In this document: positions 27,040 through 35,562 of the stretch, in pieces
Layout of the letters: the number at the start of each line of letters is the position of its first letter
Numbering within the stretch: position 1 is the stretch's first letter
From: Parabacteroides distasonis
Lineage (GTDB): Bacteria > Bacteroidota > Bacteroidia > Bacteroidales > Tannerellaceae
Length of the DNA: 64,000 nt
Direction: 5' to 3'
Assembly (NCBI GenBank): GCA_015060925.1
Contig: SUXM01000002.1
Span: forward strand, 115,645-179,644
The notes under the pieces: model-generated
Seen by the model: only the letters and a program-made list of their open reading frames with translations
The model's database searches: none
Told to the model about the DNA's origin: nothing
Position numbers and translations under genes: made by a program

Positions 27040-28200
27040 ATGAACCCGATATTTGATAAACCATTCACTTTTGACCGAGTTGCACGTATCATATTCGGCC
27101 TTGTAGTTATTAGTGGCATCATTTACTTAATAGCGGTATTACGCAATGCCTTATTGCCATTCTTAATTGCATGGCTTTTAGCCTATATGATGCAGCCTTT
27201 TGTCAAATTCTTTCAATATAAGGTAAAACTGAAAAGCCGTATCCTTGCTATTATGGCAGTCATTTTATCTACCCTCCTACTTCTGACCTTAATAGGTATC
27301 AGCATTGCTCCATCCATCAATCAAGAGGTGAACCGAACAATTGAACTGATGCAAAGACATAATACCAATTATGGGGAGATACCGCTCATTCCACAATCAT
27401 GGATAAAATTTATTGAAGAGAATATTGAACCAGAACAAATCACGCAACTTTTAAGCAAAGAGAATCTCACAAAAGCTATCAAACAGATCGCTCCCAAAAT
27501 GTGGGTTGTTCTAACTAATACATTTTCTTTCTTATTCAGCATTACGATTATTTTTGTTATCTTGTTATACTTCATCTTTATCTTATTGGATTATGAGAAA
27601 ATTGTAAATGGATGGACAAAATTAATCCCTGAACGTTACCGCCCATTCATCCAAGAATTAGCAGATGATGTAGAATACAATATGAACCGTTATTTCAGAG
27701 GGCAATCTTTAATCGCTCTCTCAGTAGGAATCCTTTTGGCTATCGGATTTAAGATTGTAAACTTCCCCATGGCTGTTATCCTTGGGTTATTCATTGGTTT
27801 TCTCAATCTAATTCCTTATATGCAAACAATAGGTATCATTCCTATGATTTTATTAAGCCTTTTAAAAGCTGCAGAAACCGGAGGTAATTTTTGGTTCATA
27901 TTTGGTTCAGGATTGTTAGTTTTGGGAGTAGTACAATGTATTCAGGATTTATACTTAACACCTCGTATCATGGGAAAAGCCATGGGATTAAATCCTGCGT
28001 TGATACTTCTATCTTTATCTATTTGGGGAACACTATTAGGATTCATAGGATTGATCATTGCACTTCCTATGACTACCCTATTTTTCTCTTATTATAAGCG
28101 TTTTATTTTAGCAGATAGTAAACCTTTAGCAGCAAATACAAACGAAGAATCAAATAGAACTGAGGGTATAGTTGAAAAAAATCAACAAAAAGAGCAATAA
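27040..28200 (+). CDS. AI-2E family transporter (PerM-like permease)
   Basis: A 386-residue polytopic membrane protein of the AI-2E/PerM family (formerly UPF0118). It has the hydrophobic N-terminal pair (FGLVVISGIIYLIAVLRNALLP then LIAWLLAYMMQPFVKF), a hydrophilic segment of about 100 residues, and a C-terminal helical core with IIFVILLYFIFILLDYEK, FPMAVILGLFIGFLNLIPY and the family motif VQDLYLTPRIMG-like QDLYLTPRIMGKAMGL. Members export AI-2, sodium or other small solutes; the substrate here is not known. It ends with a charged tail and is followed by a tRNA gene. Confidence 0.9.
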   Translation: MNPIFDKPFTFDRVARIIFGLVVISGIIYLIAVLRNALLPFLIAWLLAYMMQPFVKFFQYKVKLKSRILAIMAVILSTLLLLTLIGISIAPSINQEVNRTIELMQRHNTNYGEIPLIPQSWIKFIEENIEPEQITQLLSKENLTKAIKQIAPKMWVVLTNTFSFLFSITIIFVILLYFIFILLDYEKIVNGWTKLIPERYRPFIQELADDVEYNMNRYFRGQSLIALSVGILLAIGFKIVNFPMAVILGLFIGFLNLIPYMQTIGIIPMILLSLLKAAETGGNFWFIFGSGLLVLGVVQCIQDLYLTPRIMGKAMGLNPALILLSLSIWGTLLGFIGLIIALPMTTLFFSYYKRFILADSKPLAANTNEESNRTEGIVEKNQQKEQ

Positions 28201-28204
28201 ACTA

Positions 28205-28234
28205 TTGCATATTCAAAAAAAACAGTTACCTTTG
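28205..28234 (+). promoter_or_regulatory. Promoter of the tRNA-Lys gene
   Basis: TTG at 28205-28207 and TACCTTTG at 28227-28234 are separated by 19 bases, the spacing expected of the -33/-7 promoter of Bacteroidetes. The -7 box ends 30 bases before the mature tRNA, leaving a short 5' leader. Confidence 0.7.
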
Positions 28235-28264
28235 CACCCGCATTACAGAAGTAACGCATAGGAT

Positions 28265-28340
28265 GATTCGCTAGCTCAGCAGGTAGAGCACATCCCTTTT
28301 AAGGATGGGGTCCTGGGTTCGAACCCCAGGCGGATCACCA
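28265..28340 (+). tRNA. tRNA-Lys (anticodon TTT), CCA encoded
   Basis: A 76-base cloverleaf. The acceptor stem GATTCGC pairs with GCGGATC (one G-T pair), the D stem is GCTC/GAGC, the anticodon stem CATCC/GGATG encloses the loop CTTTTAA with anticodon TTT, and the T stem CTGGG/CCCAG encloses TTCGAAC. The discriminator is A and the CCA end is encoded. Confidence 0.97.
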
Positions 28341-28342
28341 AT

Positions 28343-28377
28343 AAAAAAAGGATTAGACAATGTCTAATCCTTTTTTT
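28343..28377. terminator. Bidirectional Rho-independent terminator after tRNA-Lys
   Basis: A perfect 16-bp stem, AAAAAAAGGATTAGAC with GTCTAATCCTTTTTTT, and a 3-base loop lies two bases after the tRNA. It has a T run on both strands, and its right end reaches the stop codon of the convergent oxidoreductase gene, so it serves both. Confidence 0.9.
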
Positions 28378-29399
28378 TATTTCTTCAAAGCATATATCCG
28401 TTGAATGATATCTACCACTTTCATTCCTTCTAATACATTAGTCGTAATAGGTTCCGTACTTGATCCAGAAAGAACGCGAACGACATTGCGAATGACGAAA
28501 TTGTGATTTTGTGCCGACCCTTTATATGGTCCATAATCATTACCCGGATTAGTTGGTGCCAATTCCGGCATTTCATAATCTTTAATATGGCAGTATTCTA
28601 CCTCATTCATATACTGACCACCAATCTTTACGCTACCATTCTCTGCCACAATCAGCATACTACTCTCCATATTCTTATTCCAAACCGAGGTAGAATAATT
28701 TAGACTTCCCATTCCACCATTGACAAAGTTAAAATTCACAAATCCTGAATCTTCAAAAGCAGTCAAATCTGCATGATTGAAATCGGCAAAACGAGCTTGG
28801 ATATTACAAATATCACCAAACAACCAATACATGATATCAATGAAATGAGAGAACTGAGTAAAAAGCGTTCCTCCATCCATCTCAGCATCACCATGCCAAC
28901 CTCCCGGTTTATAATAGCGATCATCACGATTCCAATAACAATTCAATTGAACCATGTAAATCTTTCCTAACCGACCAGACTCAACTATCTCTTTAATCCA
29001 GACTGAAGGAGGAGAATAACGGTTTTGCATCACGCAAAAAACCTGTTTTCGATACCTCAAAGAGGTATAGACAACCTTCTCCGCATCCGCTAAAGTAAGT
29101 GCCATTGGTTTTTCAATCACGACATGATGCCCACTCTCTATAACCTGAATAGCCATAGCCGCATGTAACCCATTAGGAGTACATATATTTATTACATCAG
29201 CCTGGATATTTGCCACTAACAATTCATCTATAGAGCTATAGAATGGCACATCATATGCTTCTATACCCAACTCTTCACGTGGACGTATATCACAAAGAGC
29301 TATCAGTTCAGCATCCGGATCACGTGTGATCATCTCTGCATGACGCTTTCCAATGTGTCCACACCCCACCACTGCAAATTTTATCTTTTTACCTATCAT
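28377..29399 (-). CDS. Gfo/Idh/MocA family oxidoreductase (WbpB/WlbA-like)
   Basis: A 340-residue NAD(P)-dependent oxidoreductase. The Rossmann motif FAVVGCGHIGKRHAEM, the HVVIEKPMALT box with the catalytic-site lysine, and the C-terminal substrate region GGTLFTQFSHFIDIMYWLFG are all present. The latter pattern resembles WbpB/WlbA, which oxidise the C3 hydroxyl of UDP-N-acetylglucosaminuronate. Supporting this, the next upstream gene is a WbpE-like aminotransferase 18 bases from its ATG, giving the two middle steps of the UDP-2,3-diamino-uronate route. The other steps are not in the window. Other sugar dehydrogenases share the fold, so the specific reaction is an inference. Confidence 0.85.
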   Translation of the reverse strand: MIGKKIKFAVVGCGHIGKRHAEMITRDPDAELIALCDIRPREELGIEAYDVPFYSSIDELLVANIQADVINICTPNGLHAAMAIQVIESGHHVVIEKPMALTLADAEKVVYTSLRYRKQVFCVMQNRYSPPSVWIKEIVESGRLGKIYMVQLNCYWNRDDRYYKPGGWHGDAEMDGGTLFTQFSHFIDIMYWLFGDICNIQARFADFNHADLTAFEDSGFVNFNFVNGGMGSLNYSTSVWNKNMESSMLIVAENGSVKIGGQYMNEVEYCHIKDYEMPELAPTNPGNDYGPYKGSAQNHNFVIRNVVRVLSGSSTEPITTNVLEGMKVVDIIQRIYALKK

Positions 29400-29417
29400 A
29401 TCCTTCCTTATTTCTAA

Positions 29418-30551
29418 TTATGAAACGGCTTCTATTAGCCTATTCATTATATATCGTTGTTGCTCTATTGGCATCTCCGTATGAATCGGCAAAGAAAGTA
29501 CTACCCTACTCAATCGAACAGCCTCTTCCAAAGAACCAGATATTCGTGCTATACCTTTATATGCTTCTTGATAATGGAGTGGCAATGGGTAATAGATCAT
29601 AGTAGGAATACCCAGTTCTTTCAGTGAAGCCTGAATCAGATTCCGTTTATCCTTTTCTACTTGAATCGTATATTGATGATAAACATGTGTAGAATAATCC
29701 GCCTTAGCCGGAGATATAACCTGTGTACAAGATTCTAAACATTTATCATAGTAAGTAGCAACCTCTTGGCGAGCATTTGTAAATCGATCCAAATAGTTAA
29801 GTTTCACCTCCAATATTGCAGCTTGTAATGTATCCAAACGAGAATTACATCCGATTAGCTTATGATAATACTTACGTTCCTGTCCATGATTAGCTATCAT
29901 ACGGATACGAGTTGCTAACTCCTCATCCGAAGTCATCAATGCTCCCCCATCGCCATAACAAGCCAAAGGCTTAGAGGGGAAAAAAGAGGTCGTACCAATA
30001 TGTCCGATCGTACCAGTTTTCCGAATATGACCATCCGAAAAAATATAGTCAGCCCCAATAGATTGGGCATTATCCTCTACAACAAAAAGATGATAAGCTT
30101 CGGCCAATGTCATGATTGGCTCCATATCACAAGATTGCCCAAAGAGATGAACGACAATAATTGCTTTTGTCTTTTCTGAGACGGCCGCTTCTATCCTATT
30201 CACATCCAAATTAAAGGTACGAGGATCTACATCTACCAATACCGGCGTCAATCCTAATAGAGCAACAACCTCTATGGCTGCGACATAAGTAAAAGCAGGT
30301 AAAATCACCTCATCCCCTGGTTGAAGTTTCAAAGCCATCAATGCAATCTGCAGAGCATCAGTTCCATTCCCACAAGGAACAACAAAAGGGACTTTAAGAT
30401 AATCAGCCAAATGTGTCGCAAAGTTTTGCACAGGCGAACCATTTATAAACGCACAATTATCCAACACCTGCTGCATTGCCTGATCCAACTCCGGCTTCAA
30501 ACGCAAATACTGCCGATGCAAGTCTACCATCTGAATCGTTTCTCTATCCAT
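29418..30551 (-). CDS. DegT/DnrJ/EryC1/StrS family aminotransferase (WbpE/WlbC-like)
   Basis: A 377-residue PLP-dependent sugar aminotransferase. It has IQMVDLHRQYLRLKPELD at the start, the CGNGTDALQIALMAL loop, LPAFTYVAAIEVVALLG, the VVEDNAQSIGA motif and the PLP lysine in SFFPSKPLACYGDGGAL (Lys194). It is close to WbpE/WlbC, which transfer an amino group to UDP-3-keto-GlcNAcA, consistent with its partner downstream. The longest frame begins at a TTG (30611) inside a hairpin region; the ATG at 30551 gives the usual N-terminus and was chosen. A terminator separates it from metG. Confidence 0.88.
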   Translation of the reverse strand: MDRETIQMVDLHRQYLRLKPELDQAMQQVLDNCAFINGSPVQNFATHLADYLKVPFVVPCGNGTDALQIALMALKLQPGDEVILPAFTYVAAIEVVALLGLTPVLVDVDPRTFNLDVNRIEAAVSEKTKAIIVVHLFGQSCDMEPIMTLAEAYHLFVVEDNAQSIGADYIFSDGHIRKTGTIGHIGTTSFFPSKPLACYGDGGALMTSDEELATRIRMIANHGQERKYYHKLIGCNSRLDTLQAAILEVKLNYLDRFTNARQEVATYYDKCLESCTQVISPAKADYSTHVYHQYTIQVEKDKRNLIQASLKELGIPTMIYYPLPLHYQEAYKGIARISGSLEEAVRLSRVVLSLPIHTEMPIEQQRYIMNRLIEAVS

Positions 30552-30561
30552 CTTATATAAA

Positions 30562-30593
30562 AGGCTTTCTGAACTATAACGAACAGAAAGCCT
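30562..30593 (-). terminator. Rho-independent terminator after metG
   Basis: AGGCTTTCTG at 30562-30571 pairs with CAGAAAGCCT at 30584-30593. On the minus strand the stem is followed by TTTTATATAA, as expected for termination of metG before the sugar aminotransferase gene. Confidence 0.8.
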
Positions 30594-30616
30594 CTTCTTG
30601 TATTTAATCAATTAAA

Positions 30617-32656
30617 TTATTTCACTTCACTACCTGGTTTCACCTCCTTCTCCGAAGTAATCACAGCCAATTTCCCGTCAAAATTCTCAGCAGATAAAAT
30701 CATACCTTCTGACACAATCCCCTTTAACTTACGCGGAGCTAAGTTTGCGATGAAACAAACCTGTTTACCAACCAATTCCTCAGGTTTATAATGCTGGGCT
30801 ATACCAGATACAATCGTACGTTTCTCCAAACCATCATCAATACGGAATTGAAGCAACTTATCAGCCTTAGGAACTTTTGTACATTCCAAAACTGTTCCTA
30901 CACGAATATCCAACTTCATGAAATCTTCAAATGCTATATTTTCACGGATTGGATTTGCCTTGTAATTAGCCTCTTCGTTTGCTTTTTTTGTATCCAACAA
31001 TTTCTGTACCTGGGCTTCTATGACGTTATCTTCAATCTTTTCAAACAACAACTCAGCCTTTCCTAATTGATGTCCGGCTTCCAATAGGTCTGTAGCACCC
31101 AGACGATTCCATCCTAACGGTTCAACATTTAACATCTGGTTCAACTTCTTCATACTAAACGGCAAGAATGGTTCGAATGCAATAGCCAAATTAGCCGTAA
31201 TCTGCAAAGCGATATTCATAATGGTAGCCACACGTCCCATATCAGTCTTTGCCAACTTCCAAGGTTCGGTATCTGCCAAATATTTATTACCGATACGAGC
31301 CAAGTTCATCGCCTCCTTCTGCGCATCACGGAAATGATAAGTATCCAACAGACGTTCCACATCAGCCTTGACATTCGCAAAATCAGTCAACGTCTGACGG
31401 TCATATTCTGTCAACTCACCAATTGCCGGCACTTTGCCTTCAAAATATTTACCCGTTAATACTAATGCACGGTTGACAAAGTTACCCAAGATAGCCACCA
31501 ATTCATTGTTATTACGCGCCTGAAAGTCTTTCCAAGTAAAGTCATTATCTTTCGTTTCCGGAGCATTGGCCGTCAACACATAGCGTAGCACATCTTGTTT
31601 GCCCGGCATATCCACCAAATATTCATTCAACCAGACAGCCCAATTGCGAGAGGTCGAGATCTTATCGCCTTCCAAATTCAAAAACTCATTCGCCGGAACG
31701 TTCTCTGGCAAATTAAAAGAACCTTCTGCTTTCAACATGGTCGGGAACACGATACAATGGAATACGATATTATCTTTACCGATAAAATGCACCATTTTTG
31801 TTTCCGGATCTTTCCACCATGTTTCCCAACTATCAGGCAACAGTTCTTTTGTATTAGAGATGTATCCGATAGGTGCGTCAAACCAAACATACAATACTTT
31901 TCCTTCTGCCCCTTCTACCGGAACGGGGATACCCCAGTCCAAGTCTCGGCTAACGGCGCGTGGTTGCAAACCCATATCCAACCAACTTTTGCACTGTCCA
32001 TATACGTTCGGTTTCCACTCCTTATGTCCTTCCAGAATCCATTCACGTAGGTAACCTTCCCATTTATCCAAAGGCAAATACCAATGTTTGGTTTCCTTCA
32101 TCACCGGAGCACTACCACTAATGGCAGACTTAGGGTTCACCAAATCAGTCGGACTCAATGAAGTACCACAAGCCTCACATTGGTCTCCATACGCTTTCTC
32201 ATTACCACAGTGGGGACATGTTCCTGTAATATAACGGTCTGCCAAAAACTGTTTAGCCTCTTCGTCATAATATTGTTCACTTGTCTTTTCAATGAATTCT
32301 CCTTTATCATATAAGGTACGGAAGAAATCCGCAGCCACTTGATAATGAGTTTCAGAGGTCGTACGAGAATAAATATCAAAGGAGATACCAAACTCTTCAA
32401 ACGACTTCTTGATGATGCCATGATAACGATCCACCACATCTTGAGGAGTGATACCCTCCTTTTTTGCTCTCAATGTAATAGGTACTCCATGTTCATCCGA
32501 ACCACCAATCATCAAAACCTCTTCCCCCTTCAAGCGAAGATAGCGTGCGTAAATATCAGCAGGCACATAAACCCCAGCCAAGTGACCAATGTGCACCGGT
32601 CCATTTGCATACGGCAGTGCCGTTGTTATCAATGTTCTTTTAAAATGTTTTTCCAT
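30617..32656 (-). CDS. metG: Methionyl-tRNA synthetase
   Basis: A 679-residue class Ia aminoacyl-tRNA synthetase that charges tRNA-Met. It has the HIGH motif as HIGH in [10 protein letters not shown] (residues 22-25), a zinc-binding connective segment [18 protein letters not shown], and the KMSKS-type loop as KISTSRNW. An alpha-helical anticodon domain follows. The C-terminal 110 residues form an EMAP/Trbp111-like tRNA-binding domain ([34 protein letters not shown]). This is the usual dimeric MetG1 layout. It is flanked by a -7 box upstream and a terminator downstream. Confidence 0.97.
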   Translation of the reverse strand: MEKHFKRTLITTALPYANGPVHIGHLAGVYVPADIYARYLRLKGEEVLMIGGSDEHGVPITLRAKKEGITPQDVVDRYHGIIKKSFEEFGISFDIYSRTTSETHYQVAADFFRTLYDKGEFIEKTSEQYYDEEAKQFLADRYITGTCPHCGNEKAYGDQCEACGTSLSPTDLVNPKSAISGSAPVMKETKHWYLPLDKWEGYLREWILEGHKEWKPNVYGQCKSWLDMGLQPRAVSRDLDWGIPVPVEGAEGKVLYVWFDAPIGYISNTKELLPDSWETWWKDPETKMVHFIGKDNIVFHCIVFPTMLKAEGSFNLPENVPANEFLNLEGDKISTSRNWAVWLNEYLVDMPGKQDVLRYVLTANAPETKDNDFTWKDFQARNNNELVAILGNFVNRALVLTGKYFEGKVPAIGELTEYDRQTLTDFANVKADVERLLDTYHFRDAQKEAMNLARIGNKYLADTEPWKLAKTDMGRVATIMNIALQITANLAIAFEPFLPFSMKKLNQMLNVEPLGWNRLGATDLLEAGHQLGKAELLFEKIEDNVIEAQVQKLLDTKKANEEANYKANPIRENIAFEDFMKLDIRVGTVLECTKVPKADKLLQFRIDDGLEKRTIVSGIAQHYKPEELVGKQVCFIANLAPRKLKGIVSEGMILSAENFDGKLAVITSEKEVKPGSEVK

Positions 32657-32680
32657 ACCTTATAATCTCTGTTTGAAGCG

Positions 32681-32688
32681 CAAAGGTA
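32681..32688 (-). promoter_or_regulatory. -7 box upstream of metG
   Basis: CAAAGGTA on the + strand is TACCTTTG on the minus strand, a consensus -7 box ending 24 bases before the metG ATG at 32656. No -33 box is obvious because the dus 3' end lies there. Confidence 0.6.
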
Positions 32689-32709
32689 ATTAATAAATTG
32701 AATCACTAC

Positions 32710-33708
32710 TTAATTATGAGTAAAGAACGGAGCAAATCTTTCAGAAATACCGTCCAAAATATCAAACAACTCCTGCACCGTCTCTGCTCGAAGCATGGCA
32801 ATTCGTGTTTGTTTGAAATCAGGAATACCTTTGAACAATGGGGTCGCAGCCAAATGGCGACGTATATGCAGGATACCCCGCCGCTCATCCAACCGTTCCA
32901 CACTCTGCTCCACCTGTTTTTTAATAACGTCCAAATACCAATCGAATGGTTCTTCCGGTAAAGCCTCACCCGTCTGTAAAAAATGTTTCACCTCGCGGAA
33001 AATCCAAGGTCGTCCGATACTTCCCCGTCCAATCATGACGGCATCCACTCCATATTGTTCAAAGCGTTGCTTACAAGCCTCTGCAGAGGTCACATCACCA
33101 TTGCCTATAATCGGAATATGCATCCTTGGATTGTTCTTCACCTCTCCTATCAAAGTCCAATCCGCCTCGCCTGTATACATCTGCGAACGTGTACGTCCAT
33201 GAATTGATAGAGCCGCAATCCCGCAGTCTTGTAACTGTTCGGCCAATTCCACAATAATCTTGTTGTCAGCATCCCATCCTAAACGGGTCTTTACCGTCAC
33301 CGGAATATTTACAGCTTTCACCACTTCCCGGGTAATATCCAACATCAAAGGTACATTCCTCAACATACCGGCACCTGCCCCTTTACCGGCTACCCGTTTT
33401 ACCGGACAACCGAAGTTGATATCCAAAATATCCGGACGAGCCGCTTCACAAATCTTGGCTGCATCTACCATTGTTGCCACATCACGACCATAAATCTGAA
33501 TAGCGACAGGACGTTCTTCGTCTGACACATTCAATTTTTGCTGCGTCTTATTGACACTTCGGATTAATGCGTCTGCCGAAACAAACTCCGTATAGACCAT
33601 ATCCGCTCCGAAACGTTTGCACATCAAACGGAAAGAAATATCCGTCACATCCTCCATCGGAGCCAAAAGCACAGGGCGTTCTCCTAAATTGATTGTACCT
33701 ATTTTCAT
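32710..33708 (-). CDS. dusB: tRNA-dihydrouridine synthase (Dus family)
   Basis: A 332-residue FMN-dependent enzyme that reduces uridine to dihydrouridine in the D-loop of tRNA. The TIM-barrel core has the FMN-site start RPVLLAPMEDVTDISFR, the catalytic-cysteine segment DINFGCPVKRVAGKGAGAG, the TVKTRLGWD motif, the active-site SIHGRTRSQMY and the FMN phosphate site IIGNGDVTSAE ... VMIGRGSIGRPW. The overall pattern is nearest DusB, though assignment within the Dus family is less certain than the family. It lies 53 bases upstream of metG on the same strand. Confidence 0.9.
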   Translation of the reverse strand: MKIGTINLGERPVLLAPMEDVTDISFRLMCKRFGADMVYTEFVSADALIRSVNKTQQKLNVSDEERPVAIQIYGRDVATMVDAAKICEAARPDILDINFGCPVKRVAGKGAGAGMLRNVPLMLDITREVVKAVNIPVTVKTRLGWDADNKIIVELAEQLQDCGIAALSIHGRTRSQMYTGEADWTLIGEVKNNPRMHIPIIGNGDVTSAEACKQRFEQYGVDAVMIGRGSIGRPWIFREVKHFLQTGEALPEEPFDWYLDVIKKQVEQSVERLDERRGILHIRRHLAATPLFKGIPDFKQTRIAMLRAETVQELFDILDGISERFAPFFTHN

Positions 33709-33729
33709 TACATAACCTTATATGGTTGA

Positions 33730-33737
33730 CAAAGGTA
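33730..33737 (-). promoter_or_regulatory. -7 box upstream of the dus gene
   Basis: CAAAGGTA (TACCTTTG on the minus strand) ends 21 bases upstream of the dus ATG at 33708. No matching -33 box was found by eye. Confidence 0.55.
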
Positions 33738-33855
33738 CGTTTTTCCAATAAAAAAACTATGCCGAAAGAGCAGGAAATGAATGCCCAAAGAATCCCAAAG
33801 GGATAAGCATGAAATTAGAAACCGACAGGCATGGATTTTTATCAGATATTATTCC

Positions 33856-33863
33856 TACCTTTG
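33856..33863 (+). promoter_or_regulatory. -7 box upstream of the U32 gene
   Basis: TACCTTTG ends 29 bases before the TTG at 33893. It lies inside the upstream part of the longest frame (ATG at 33809), which argues that translation starts downstream of it. Confidence 0.55.
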
Positions 33864-33892
33864 TCGCATTAATATCTGTAAACTATTTTATC

Positions 33893-35155
33893 TTGAACGA
33901 GAAAGATTTTGAAATAATGGCACCGGTCGGTTCATACGAATCGTTGATGGCCGCTATACAAGGAGGAGCCGACTCCATCTATTTTGGTATTGAAGGGCTG
34001 AATATGCGTTCACGCTCTTCCAATAATTTCACGACAGATGACCTCCGCAAGATTGTGGTAATCTGCCAGGAACATGGAATAAAAAGTTACCTGACCGTCA
34101 ATACGGTTATCTACGGAGAAGATCTACCGTTGATGCGTGAGATCATAGATGCGGCCAAAGAGGCCGGAGTCTCTGCCATCATTGCAGCAGATGTAGCTGC
34201 AATGAGTTATGCCAACAGTATCGGACAAGAGGTACACCTCTCTACCCAACTGAATATTTCCAATGTAGAAGCTTTGAAATTTTATGCTCAATTTGCGGAT
34301 GTAGTGGTCTTAGCTCGTGAACTAAACCTCAAGCAGGTACACGAGATTTACCAACAAATCATCGATCAACAGATTACCGGCCCGAAAGGCGAACTTATCC
34401 GTATCGAAATGTTTGCACATGGAGCGCTTTGCATGGCTGTTTCCGGTAAATGTTACCTCAGCCTGCATGAGATGAACGCTTCAGCCAATCGCGGTGCTTG
34501 CATGCAGATATGCCGCCGTGCCTACACTGTAAAAGATAAAGACAGCAATATAGAACTGGATGTCGAAAACCAATACATCATGTCCCCAAAAGACTTAAAG
34601 ACAATCCATTTCATGAACAAGATGATGGATGCAGGAGTCCGCGTTTTCAAAATAGAGGGACGCGCACGAGGTCCTGAATATGTTCGCTTAGTTACTGAAT
34701 GTTATAAAGAGGCCGTACGTGCCTATTGCACCAACGGGACATTCAGCGATGAGCAAGTAGAGACATGGGAGACCAAGCTCCGTAGCGTATTCAATCGCGA
34801 CTTCTGGGATGGTTATTACTTAGGCCAACGTTTAGGAGAATGGAGTAGTAAATATGGTTCAGGCGCAACGAAGAAAAAGGTCTATGTAGCCAAAGGAATC
34901 AAATACTTTGACAAAATTGGAGTGGCCGAATTCGAAATGGAATCTGGTACTCTCAAGGTGGGAGATGAAATCTTAATCACCGGTCCGACAACCGGAGCTT
35001 TAATGCAAACAATTGATGAAATACGTGTAGAATTAAAGCCGGTAGAACAAACCGTCAAGGGAGAACGTTTCTCTTTCAAAGTCAATGAAAAGATTCGTCC
35101 GTCAGACCGGCTTTACAAAATGGAAAAGGTTCAACTTGAAAAAACATTTGAGTAA
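33893..35155 (+). CDS. U32 family peptidase-like protein (RlhA/TrhP-type RNA hydroxylation family)
   Basis: About 420 residues of the U32 family, whose characterised members (RlhA, TrhP) are needed for cytidine or uridine hydroxylation in rRNA or tRNA rather than proteolysis. Typical motifs: FEIMAPVGSYESLMAAIQGGADSIYFG, the AADVAAMSYAN and HLSTQLNISN stretches, the EMFAHGALCMAVSGKCYLS signature, and cysteines in RGACMQICRRAYTV that may hold an iron-sulfur cluster. The frame reaches an ATG at 33809, but a consensus -7 box lies within that extension and family members begin close to the TTG at 33893, so that start was preferred; the ATG at 33917 is another candidate. Its stop overlaps the thioesterase ATG by one base. 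Confidence 0.85.
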   Translation: MNEKDFEIMAPVGSYESLMAAIQGGADSIYFGIEGLNMRSRSSNNFTTDDLRKIVVICQEHGIKSYLTVNTVIYGEDLPLMREIIDAAKEAGVSAIIAADVAAMSYANSIGQEVHLSTQLNISNVEALKFYAQFADVVVLARELNLKQVHEIYQQIIDQQITGPKGELIRIEMFAHGALCMAVSGKCYLSLHEMNASANRGACMQICRRAYTVKDKDSNIELDVENQYIMSPKDLKTIHFMNKMMDAGVRVFKIEGRARGPEYVRLVTECYKEAVRAYCTNGTFSDEQVETWETKLRSVFNRDFWDGYYLGQRLGEWSSKYGSGATKKKVYVAKGIKYFDKIGVAEFEMESGTLKVGDEILITGPTTGALMQTIDEIRVELKPVEQTVKGERFSFKVNEKIRPSDRLYKMEKVQLEKTFE

Positions 35156-35562
35156 TGAAAGAGTATATCTTTACTTTAGAAGACAAGGTTCGTGACTATG
35201 AATGCGACCTACAGGGAGTTGTAAATAACTCCAATTACCAGCATTACATGGAACATACGCGCCATGAGTTTTTAGAATCCTTAGGCGAGAATTTTGGGAA
35301 GATGCACGAGAAAGGTATTGATGCGTTTGTTTCTAAAGTGGAAATACAGTTTAAAAGCTCATTACGAAGCGGAGACCGTTATCTTTCTTGTTTAAATGTA
35401 TATAAAAAAGGCGTAAAACTGGTTTTCGAACAGGATATTTACCGGTTATCCGACCACGTATTGGCAACTCGGGGAACGGTAGAATCGGTGGTAGTAGAAA
35501 ACGGAAGGTTGACACGCGGTGAATATTTTGACGAAATGCTTAAGAAATTAGAGAATAAATGA
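35155..35562 (+). CDS. Hot-dog fold acyl-CoA thioesterase (4HBT family)
   Basis: A 135-residue protein with the 4-hydroxybenzoyl-CoA thioesterase pattern: RDYECDLQGVVNNSNYQHYMEHTRHEFLE contains the conserved aspartate/asparagine and the helix of the hot-dog fold, followed by VEIQFKSSLRSGD. It would hydrolyse an acyl-CoA thioester in the cytoplasm; the acyl group is not predictable. The start is in a TAATG with the U32 gene and its end overlaps the dprA start in ATGA, so the three genes form a coupled operon. Confidence 0.9.
   Translation: MKEYIFTLEDKVRDYECDLQGVVNNSNYQHYMEHTRHEFLESLGENFGKMHEKGIDAFVSKVEIQFKSSLRSGDRYLSCLNVYKKGVKLVFEQDIYRLSDHVLATRGTVESVVVENGRLTRGEYFDEMLKKLENK

Noticed and set aside
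28265..28340. tRNA-Lys as an integration site for a mobile element
   Set aside because: No integrase, no repeated tRNA 3' end nearby, and the neighbouring genes look like ordinary chromosomal ones.
31595..32054. Two overlapping + strand frames antisense to metG
   Set aside because: Shadows of the synthetase gene; they overlap each other and show no family motif.
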